Made by a program: the position numbers and the translations under genes | In this document: piece after piece, positions 7,736 to 14,652 of the stretch | Position numbering within the stretch: position 1 is the first letter of the stretch | Layout: each line of letters begins with the position of its first letter | Source of the DNA: UBA7985 sp965658725 | GTDB taxonomy: Bacteria; Pseudomonadota; Alphaproteobacteria; UBA7985 | Reading direction: 5' to 3' | Length of the DNA stretch: 64,000 bases | Assembly: GCA_965658725.1 (NCBI GenBank) | Contig: CBFHUI010000004.1 | Span: forward strand, 1 to 64,000 | Notes under the pieces: generated by a model | Told to the model about the DNA's origin: nothing | Seen by the model: the letters and a program-made list of their open reading frames with translations, nothing else | Databases searched by the model: none

Positions 7736-10560
7736 AAGGACCGGATCCTCTGGCAGGCTTCATCAAGGCCAAGGCGATGGATCGGCACCCCGGTGGGAAA
7801 GGCGCTTTCCAGGCGGCTGGGCATCATGGGGTCGAGCAGGACGAACACGCCCTTGTCCGTTTGCCGCCGGATCAGCCGGCCGAAGGCCTGCCGCAGCTTG
7901 GCCCGCGCAAGCATGTCATCCAGCCCGCGCCCACCAAAAGCGTCGCGACGCGCACGGTGCAGGATATCGGGCCGGGGCCACGGTACGCGCTCAAAGGCAA
8001 GCAGGCGCAGGCTGTTCCCCGGCACATCCACGCCGTCCCGCACGGCATCCGTCCCGAGCAAACAGGCGTTGGTGTCATCGCGGAAGATGTCCACCAGCGT
8101 CCCCGTGTCCATGGCGTCCACGTGTTGCGCGAACAGCGGCAGTCCGTTTTCTTCCAGCGGCGTTCGAATGCGATCGTAGACCGCGCGCAGGCGTCGGATG
8201 GCGGTAAACAGCCCGATGCCGCCCCCACCCGAGGCCATGAAAAGGCTTTCGAATGCAGCCGCGAGGGCGCCGGGCTGGTTCTTGGGCACATCGCCAACGA
8301 TCAGTACTTCGGCCTGATTGGCGTAGTCATAGGGGCTTTCCACGCGCGCGCGAAAAGCGCCACCGCGCAAGTGTTGCGCCCCGGTTCGCTCTTCTGCCAC
8401 GCGCCACGCATTTTCGGTGTCAGCGACCGGGTCCGTGAGGGTGGCAGAAGTGACGACAAAGCCCTGCACCTGGCTGGCCATGGTTTGGCTAAAGGGCTTC
8501 ATCGGGTCGATGAAGTGGCGGTAGTAGCCCAGATCGCGGTCCTTGCCGTCCACACGCTCTACAGAGAACCAATCCACGAAATCAGGCGGTGGATCGCTTT
8601 CTAGGTCGCGCAGCATGGCGGACCACGCGGTCAGCGGGTCCACGGCGCGGCGTTCGAGCGAACGCACCATGGCTTCGGCGCGGCGCCGGGCGTCGGCTTG
8701 GGACTTCCACTGGACCGGCTGGTCCTCGTCGCTGCCTTCGTTCTCTGTGCTGGCCTCAGCATCTTCATTGTCTTTACCCGTAGGCTGTTCGAGAACGTCA
8801 ATCAGGCAGGCGCGCAAGTCCTGCACGGGCTTGAGCAAGCGCCCCAGCGCCTCTTCAAACTCGCGCGCGGCGGCCAGCAAGCCAGTAACCGGCGGTCGCG
8901 GGGTGCATTCGATCGAGAACGGGTCGCCGGGCTTGTCGGCGCGGGCATAGACCTGCTCCCCAACAAAGCTCAGGAAGTACTCGCCCGCCCCGTCCGGCGT
9001 GCCGTCGCGCAAGCGCTGGTACCAGCCCGGGCCGGGTAGGGTGTAGGCCCCCTGTTCAACTTCCTTGAGCAGATCCGGCAGACGCGGGTCGAGGGTGACG
9101 ACCTCTTCCATCCGAACCCGCAGGCCACGTCCTCGCCCGCGCTTGTCGCTTTCCGGGCCGAGCAGCCAGCGGCGCAGCTCAGCGGTTTCCAGCCCGGAGA
9201 GACCGGCGCTGAAAAAGCTGTCGGAGGCGTCGAAGAGGTGATGGCCTTCGTCGAAAACCACGTGCTCGGACAGATCGCTTTCCGGGCCCTGTCCAGCTTG
9301 ATTGAGCACGAGCGCATGGTTGGCGATTACCAGTCGGGCATGGCGGGCGTTACGGATGTTCTTCTCGATCCCGCATTTGCTGTAGTGCGGGCAACCGGAA
9401 TAGAGGCACTCGCCGCGCTGGTCGGTCAGGTCGGTGGTGACTTTGGTGCCGAACAGGTCGATCAACCACGCTGGAAAGTCGCCCCCAACCATATCGCCGC
9501 TGCGGCTGCGCTCAGCCCAACGCGCGGTAATGACCAGCCCGATGCGATCCCGATCGGTGAGGCCGCCGGCTTGTCCCGCTTCTTGCAGATTCAGCAGGCA
9601 GAGATAGTTCTCCCGCCCTTTGCGAACCACCACGTTCCGGTTTTTCGTGCCCGGCTCTTCGAACAGGCGGTCCATTTCCTGATCGATTTGACGCTGTAGG
9701 GCGCGGGTGTAGGTCGAGACCCAGACAGAGCCTTTGTTCTTACCTGCCCACACGGTCGCAGGCGCGAGATAGCCCAGCGTTTTCCCCACGCCTGTTCCGG
9801 CCTCGGCGAGCACCATGTGCGGGGAAGCGCGTTCTTCGCGGGGATGAAAGGCCTGACTGACAGCAGAGGCATAGTCGGCCTGCGAGGGACGTTCTTCGAC
9901 ATCGCCTCGGCCCAGCCCGAGCAGCGTGGAAAGTTGCTTGCGCGCTTCAGCCTCGGTGACGGGGTCCGTGCCGGGGCGGCCTTGGGCGGCCTCGTCTTCC
10001 CACGTGTCCATCCGTTCCCACACTCGCAGGGCGCGGGATTGGTCCGCGCCGGGATCGAGCGCGGCGTCTCCGGCCGTGGCGGCGAGGCCGCGTACGATGG
10101 GTTGCGCCCAGGGCCAGTGCGCCCGCGCAGCGATCCACACGCCTGAAAGCATCACACGATCCGTTGCACCAAAGCCGCTGAGCTCGGCGAGAAGCGCGCG
10201 GGCGATGGCGCGGAGGTTGGCGGCAAGATCGTCGGGACCGGCGGCGTCTTCGGGTTCTTCCAGCCCCACCACGCGGGACAGTGACTTGGCCGTTGGCGTA
10301 ACCGTGCGCGAGGGGCGTACAAAGGCGAAGAGTTCAAGCACATCCAGCGAGCGAAAGCGCGCCATTCCCCCGCGCCGTGCCAGCGCTGGCATGTGACAGA
10401 CCAGTGGCGCGTCCTTGGTCAGCGCTTGAGACAGCGCTTGGGCAGAAAGTTGTTTTGCTGCCTGTCCGGGCGCACACCACCACAATCCACCGCCGTGCCA
10501 CACCAGCACCGGCGCTGTATCAACGGACAGCCCCTCAGAACGATCGAACAAATCAAGCAT
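7726..10560 (-). CDS. ATP-dependent DNA helicase, DinG/XPD-like superfamily 2, with divergent N-terminal domain
   Basis: This is a 944-residue DNA helicase. The Walker A motif AGTGVGKT is at 254-261 and the Walker B variant DEGH at 437-440. Four cysteines at 321, 385, 390 and 396 fit the 4Fe-4S cluster of XPD/DinG helicases. The C-terminal helicase half carries GTDAVRDGVDVPG and the QAFGRLIRR motif VI. The first 220 residues contain SLDVLELFAFVRP, which looks like a degraded DEDD exonuclease domain; this is inference. I chose the ATG at 10560 (MLDLFDRSEG) because further extension runs antisense into lysK. It is divergent from lysK, with a 135-base spacer. Confidence 0.9.
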   Translation of the reverse strand: MLDLFDRSEGLSVDTAPVLVWHGGGLWWCAPGQAAKQLSAQALSQALTKDAPLVCHMPALARRGGMARFRSLDVLELFAFVRPSRTVTPTAKSLSRVVGLEEPEDAAGPDDLAANLRAIARALLAELSGFGATDRVMLSGVWIAARAHWPWAQPIVRGLAATAGDAALDPGADQSRALRVWERMDTWEDEAAQGRPGTDPVTEAEARKQLSTLLGLGRGDVEERPSQADYASAVSQAFHPREERASPHMVLAEAGTGVGKTLGYLAPATVWAGKNKGSVWVSTYTRALQRQIDQEMDRLFEEPGTKNRNVVVRKGRENYLCLLNLQEAGQAGGLTDRDRIGLVITARWAERSRSGDMVGGDFPAWLIDLFGTKVTTDLTDQRGECLYSGCPHYSKCGIEKNIRNARHARLVIANHALVLNQAGQGPESDLSEHVVFDEGHHLFDASDSFFSAGLSGLETAELRRWLLGPESDKRGRGRGLRVRMEEVVTLDPRLPDLLKEVEQGAYTLPGPGWYQRLRDGTPDGAGEYFLSFVGEQVYARADKPGDPFSIECTPRPPVTGLLAAAREFEEALGRLLKPVQDLRACLIDVLEQPTGKDNEDAEASTENEGSDEDQPVQWKSQADARRRAEAMVRSLERRAVDPLTAWSAMLRDLESDPPPDFVDWFSVERVDGKDRDLGYYRHFIDPMKPFSQTMASQVQGFVVTSATLTDPVADTENAWRVAEERTGAQHLRGGAFRARVESPYDYANQAEVLIVGDVPKNQPGALAAAFESLFMASGGGGIGLFTAIRRLRAVYDRIRTPLEENGLPLFAQHVDAMDTGTLVDIFRDDTNACLLGTDAVRDGVDVPGNSLRLLAFERVPWPRPDILHRARRDAFGGRGLDDMLARAKLRQAFGRLIRRQTDKGVFVLLDPMMPSRLESAFPTGVPIHRLGLDEACQRIRSFLD

Positions 10561-10695
10561 GAGGGTGGTTTTATGCGCAGTTGAGGCGCTTGGACAGTCG
10601 TAGTTTGAGCCGCCATGCAGGTTTGTGGCGTTTTGTCCGAGGCATAAAGCCCGTAGTGTCTCTCCGACTTTCAAACCCTGAGGACAAGAGATCCC
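10561..10695. promoter_or_regulatory. Divergent promoter region between the helicase gene and lysK
   Basis: This 135-base spacer separates two divergent starts, so both promoters should be here. A purine-rich stretch (GAGGACAAGAG) just before 10696 is the likely lysK ribosome binding site. I could not assign clear -35/-10 pairs by eye. Confidence 0.45.
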
Positions 10696-12288
10696 ATGAC
10701 TGAGTATTCCGATCTTGCTGACGCCGCGCGTGCCTGGCCGTTTGAGGAAGCGAAGAAGCTCAAAAAACGGCTGGGTGGCAAGGTGCCGGACAAGGGATAT
10801 GTGCTGTTTGAAAGCGGCTATGGCCCCTCGGGTCTGCCGCACTTGGGCACCTTTGGCGAAGTTGCGCGCACGACCATGGTGAAGCGCGCGTTCGAAGCGC
10901 TGTGCCCGGACATCCCAACCAAGCTGGTGGCGTTCTCTGACGACATGGACGGCTTCCGCAAGGTGCCGACGAATGTGCCGAATCAGGAGTTGCTCGCCAC
11001 CGCGCTGAACAAGCCCCTGACCCAAGTGCCTGATCCATTTGGCGAAGAAAGCTCATTTGCAGCGCAGAACAACCGGCGCCTGCGCGCCTTCCTCGACAGC
11101 TTTGGCTTTGAGTATGAGTTCAAGTCCTCGACAGAGACCTACCAGTCCGGCGCGTTTGATGCCGCGCTGATCCGCATGGCGGAGGCTTATGAGGCCGTTA
11201 TGGGAATCATGCTGCCGACCTTGGGGGCCGAGCGTAAGGCGACCTATTCGCCCTTCCTGCCGATCTCCCCGGTCAGCGGTAAGGTTCTGCAGGTGCCGAT
11301 GCTCAACGTCGACGCCAAGGCCGGGACCGTGACTTACGTTGAGCCGGAAACGGGCGAAGAAATCACCCAGCCGGTGACGGGTGGGTCGTGCAAAGTGCAG
11401 TGGAAGCCGGATTGGGCGCTTCGCTGGTACGCCTTGCAGGTCGACTATGAGATGTACGGCAAAGACCTGATCGACAGCGCGAAGATTGCGGCGCGGATCA
11501 CCAAGGCGCTCGGCGGCCCCGCGCCAGAGGGCTTTTCCTACGAGCTGTTCTTGGACGAGCAAGGCCAGAAAATCTCCAAGTCCAAAGGCAACGGCCTGTC
11601 GATCGAAGAATGGTTGGAGTACGGCCCTGCCGAGTCCCTCTCGCTCTACATGTTCCAGCGTCCACGCACGGCCAAGAAATTGCACTTCGACGTCATACCC
11701 AAGGCGGTCGATGACTATGTGACCTTTGTCGAGAAATTCCCCGGAGAGGCCGGCGAAAAGCAGCTGGAAAACCCCGCCTGGCATATCCACGGCGGCGATC
11801 AGGTGCCGGCGAGCGAAGACGGTGTGTCCTTTGGCATGTTGCTCAACCTCGCGTCGGTTGTGAATGCGTCCGAGGCAAGCGTGCTCTGGGCCTTCATCCA
11901 GCGCTATCGCCCGCAGGCCAGCCCGGAGACGACCCCGTTTCTGGCCAAGCTGGTCGATCATGCTGTGCGCTACTACCGCGACCGTGTCGCCCCGACCAAG
12001 GCCTACCGCGCGCCGACGGAAGCGGAAGTTGCGGCCTTTACCAGTCTGCACGATGCACTGGGTGCCTTTGAGGGACAGGATGCAACGGCAGAAGATCTGC
12101 AAACGGCGGTGTTCACCGTGGGCAAGGGTGCTGAGTACGAGAATCTGCGCGAGTGGTTCCAAGCGCTCTATCAGGTTCTGCTCGGACAGGATCAGGGGCC
12201 GCGCTTTGGCTCCTTTATCGCGCTCTACGGCGTAGCTGAGACCCGTGCTCTGCTGATGCATGGGATCAAGGGCGAGCTGGCGGCATGA
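10696..12288 (+). CDS. lysK: Lysine--tRNA ligase, class I
   Basis: This is a 530-residue class I lysyl-tRNA synthetase, the archaeal-type enzyme that replaces class II LysRS in nearly all alphaproteobacteria. It charges tRNA-Lys in the cytoplasm. The HIGH-like signature is in GYGPSGLPHLGTF (HLGT at 49-52) and the KMSKS signature is KISKS at 292-296. The length agrees with the family. The stop codon overlaps the ATG of the DUF952 gene (ATGA at 12285-12288), which implies translational coupling in a lysK-DUF952-pyrD transcript. Confidence 0.97.
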   Translation: MTEYSDLADAARAWPFEEAKKLKKRLGGKVPDKGYVLFESGYGPSGLPHLGTFGEVARTTMVKRAFEALCPDIPTKLVAFSDDMDGFRKVPTNVPNQELLATALNKPLTQVPDPFGEESSFAAQNNRRLRAFLDSFGFEYEFKSSTETYQSGAFDAALIRMAEAYEAVMGIMLPTLGAERKATYSPFLPISPVSGKVLQVPMLNVDAKAGTVTYVEPETGEEITQPVTGGSCKVQWKPDWALRWYALQVDYEMYGKDLIDSAKIAARITKALGGPAPEGFSYELFLDEQGQKISKSKGNGLSIEEWLEYGPAESLSLYMFQRPRTAKKLHFDVIPKAVDDYVTFVEKFPGEAGEKQLENPAWHIHGGDQVPASEDGVSFGMLLNLASVVNASEASVLWAFIQRYRPQASPETTPFLAKLVDHAVRYYRDRVAPTKAYRAPTEAEVAAFTSLHDALGAFEGQDATAEDLQTAVFTVGKGAEYENLREWFQALYQVLLGQDQGPRFGSFIALYGVAETRALLMHGIKGELAA

Positions 12289-12629
12289 ACCTGATCTACC
12301 ACATGGCGCACCGGGGAGACTGGGATGCGGCGCAGGCAAGCGGGGCCTATGCTGGCTCAGCCGACGACCTGCGCGACGGGTTCATCCACTTTTCGACCGG
12401 CGCGCTGATCCCTGAATCCGCAGCCAAGCACCGGGCGGGGCAGGCAGATTTGCTGCTCATCTGTTGCGAGGCCGAGGCCTTGGGTGACGCGCTCAAGTGG
12501 GAGCGCTCGCGCAACGGCATCGACTTCCCGCACCTTTACCGCGCGCTCGACCCGGCGGAGGCGCTGTGGTCGGTTCCGCTGCCGCTGGACGCGGCAGGCG
12601 TGCATGTTTTTCCCAAGGATATGGCCTGA
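12285..12629 (+). CDS. DUF952 family protein
   Basis: This 114-residue soluble protein matches the DUF952 family: YHMAHRGDWDAAQASGAY near the N-terminus, DGFIHFSTG, and FPHLYRALDP near the end. The family is distantly related to ADP-ribosyltransferase-like folds, but its biochemical role is not established. It overlaps lysK by four bases and ends three bases before pyrD. DUF952 genes sit directly upstream of pyrD in other alphaproteobacteria, so the linkage is conserved rather than accidental (established synteny, from memory). Confidence 0.88.
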   Translation: MNLIYHMAHRGDWDAAQASGAYAGSADDLRDGFIHFSTGALIPESAAKHRAGQADLLLICCEAEALGDALKWERSRNGIDFPHLYRALDPAEALWSVPLPLDAAGVHVFPKDMA

Positions 12630-12632
12630 TCC

Positions 12633-14483
12633 ATGTGGTCCCTCACGCCTGCGCTGCTGCGCGCCCTAGACCCTGAAACCGCGCACCACGTGACTTTGCG
12701 CGGGTTGCGGCTGGGGCTGCACCCTCGTTTTCGCCAGCGTAAAGCGGCGCCCGCAGGTCAGCTGTTTGGCAAAGACCTGCCCAACCGCCTGGGCCTTGCA
12801 GCCGGGTTCGACAAGGACGCTGAGGCCGTCGCGGCACTGGCGGCGCTGGGCTTTGCGGCGGTTGAGGTTGGCTCGGTTACCCCGCAGCCCCAACCGGGAA
12901 ACCCGCGCCCCCGCGTGTTCCGCCTGCCCGCCGACCGCGCTGTCATCAATCGTTACGGTTTTAACTCTGGCGGCCACGATCTGGTGCGCCGCAACCTCGA
13001 CCGTCTTCGCCCGGAGCAGCGCCCGCCGCTGTTGGGCGTCAATCTGGGGGCCAACAAGACCTCCGAGAATGTTCCAGCGGACTTCGCGCTGGGTGTCAGC
13101 CGGTTTGCCGACATTGCTGATTATCTGGTCATCAACGTATCCAGTCCAAACACGCCGGGCCTGCGGGATCACCAGACCATCGACGCGCTGGCTCGCATCC
13201 TCGACCTCGCCCTCGATGCCCGCGCACAGACCGCACCGACGCCGCTGATGCTCAAGATTGCCCCTGATCTAGCCGATGAAGACGTCGCCGCCATCGTTGA
13301 TCTTGCGCTCGACCGGGGGATCGAGGGCCTGATCGCGACCAACACCACCATTGCCCGGCCCGACGGCCTGAAGGGCGCAGCGCAGACCCAAGCGGGCGGG
13401 CTATCCGGTCAGCCGCTGTTCGAGCGTGCGACCGAAGTGCTGACATCCATCCGGGAGCAGGCTGACGACCGCCTCGTCGTCTTTGGCACTGGCGGTGTTT
13501 CGACCCCGGAGCAGGCGCAGGAAAAGGTCCGCCGGGGCGCTGATCTGGTCCAGCTCTACACGGGCCTGATTTATGGCGGTCCGGCACTGGTCCGGCCGCT
13601 CATGCAGGCGGTTTCGCTGCCGACGAAGACCCAGCGGGTGAGCGGGCTCAATCAGCTGATCGACGAGCGTCGCTATCGCGGGCTGATCGTCGATCTGTGG
13701 GGGGTCATGCACAACGGTAAGGCGCTCTTCCCCGAAGCGGTCGAGGCGTTGCGCCGCGCCCGGCAGCGGGGGTTGCAGGTGCAGTTCCTCTCCAACGCAC
13801 CGCGCCGCGCGCACTCCATCGCTGGCCTGTTGGAGAAAATGGGCCTCCGGGCCGAGAGCTACGACGGCATTGTCTCCAGCGGTGAAGAAAGCTGGCAGGC
13901 GCTGCGCGACCGAACGGCGCTGTTCTATGAAGAACTTGGCCCGCGCTGCTTCCATTTGGGAGCGGGTGAGAAAGACGCAAACATGCGCGAAGGGCTGGAT
14001 TTTGCCTTTCAGGATCAGCTCGACGGCGCAGACTGGATCCTCAACACCGGCCCAGCCGCCAGCACGGATATCGCCGAGTGGCTGCCGCTGCTGCGGAAGG
14101 CGCTGGCGCTGGACCTTCCCATGGTGTGCGCCAACCCGGACCGCGTGGTCATGCGAGGCGAGTCCAAGGAGCTGTGCGCGGGCGCGCTCGCTGAGTGGTA
14201 CGAGGCCGAGGGCGGGGTCGTCAGCTGGCACGGCAAGCCCTATCCATCGGTTTACGCCACCGCCCGCCGCGCCATGAACCTCCCGCGCCACGAAGTCCTT
14301 GCCATTGGCGACAGCTTCACCACCGACGTTGCGGGGGCGCAGACGGCGGGGATCGACGTCCTGCTGGTCAACACCGGCATCCACCAAAGCGACCTCGATG
14401 GCGATCTGATGGGCGGCGTTGACCGCCTCTCTGTCGAAAAAGGCCTGCGCCCGACGTTTGCGGCTGACAGGTTGCAGTTCTAA
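12633..14483 (+). CDS. pyrD: Dihydroorotate dehydrogenase (quinone) fused to a HAD-family phosphatase domain
   Basis: This is a single 616-residue open frame. Residues 1-330 are a class 2 quinone-dependent dihydroorotate dehydrogenase of pyrimidine synthesis: an amphipathic N-terminal membrane-binding segment, the FMN site GLAAGFDKDAEAV (54-66), the NSGG segment (111-114), catalytic Ser171 in NVSSPNTPGLR, and FGTGGVS near 284-290. Residues about 345-616 are a HAD hydrolase of the TIGR01459/NagD-like group: motif I DLWGVMHNG from Asp354, motif II FLSNAP, Lys535 in HGKPYP, and motif IV GDSFTTD at 559-565. The usual DxD second aspartate is replaced by Trp356, as in relatives of that subfamily. 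There is no stop or new start at the junction. The phosphatase substrate is unknown. Confidence 0.93.
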   Translation: MWSLTPALLRALDPETAHHVTLRGLRLGLHPRFRQRKAAPAGQLFGKDLPNRLGLAAGFDKDAEAVAALAALGFAAVEVGSVTPQPQPGNPRPRVFRLPADRAVINRYGFNSGGHDLVRRNLDRLRPEQRPPLLGVNLGANKTSENVPADFALGVSRFADIADYLVINVSSPNTPGLRDHQTIDALARILDLALDARAQTAPTPLMLKIAPDLADEDVAAIVDLALDRGIEGLIATNTTIARPDGLKGAAQTQAGGLSGQPLFERATEVLTSIREQADDRLVVFGTGGVSTPEQAQEKVRRGADLVQLYTGLIYGGPALVRPLMQAVSLPTKTQRVSGLNQLIDERRYRGLIVDLWGVMHNGKALFPEAVEALRRARQRGLQVQFLSNAPRRAHSIAGLLEKMGLRAESYDGIVSSGEESWQALRDRTALFYEELGPRCFHLGAGEKDANMREGLDFAFQDQLDGADWILNTGPAASTDIAEWLPLLRKALALDLPMVCANPDRVVMRGESKELCAGALAEWYEAEGGVVSWHGKPYPSVYATARRAMNLPRHEVLAIGDSFTTDVAGAQTAGIDVLLVNTGIHQSDLDGDLMGGVDRLSVEKGLRPTFAADRLQF

Positions 14484-14652
14484 TTTGAATTATCTGAGAT
14501 TACGCGAAAAAAGACGTTGAAGCCTTTGTAAAACTGCGTTATTTCTTCTGGCATTATGCGGCAGTGTCGATTCATTTTTACGACACGCCTTCGATTTTTC
14601 AGCCCCGTGTTTGAGTCTCGGGGCGCGCATTTGATGTTCAGGAGCAGTGCCC
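14484..14652 (+). promoter_or_regulatory. Upstream region of the TipN-like coiled-coil gene
   Basis: This 169-base AT-richer spacer precedes a plus-strand gene. It holds two GANTC sites (GATTC at 14569-14573 and GAGTC at 14613-14617), the CcrM methylation motif of alphaproteobacteria. The second lies in the loop of a small inverted repeat (GCCCCG 14602-14607, CGGGGC 14619-14624). AGGAG at 14640-14644 is the likely ribosome binding site. Cell-cycle control through these sites is inference. Confidence 0.4.

Noticed and set aside
10561..11025. N-terminal extension of the helicase frame to 1099 residues
   Set aside because: It runs antisense through lysK and has no domain signal; the ATG at 10560 gives a normal start and leaves a divergent promoter region.
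11053..12339. 428-residue minus-strand frame
   Set aside because: It is antisense to lysK, whose aminoacylation signatures are unambiguous.
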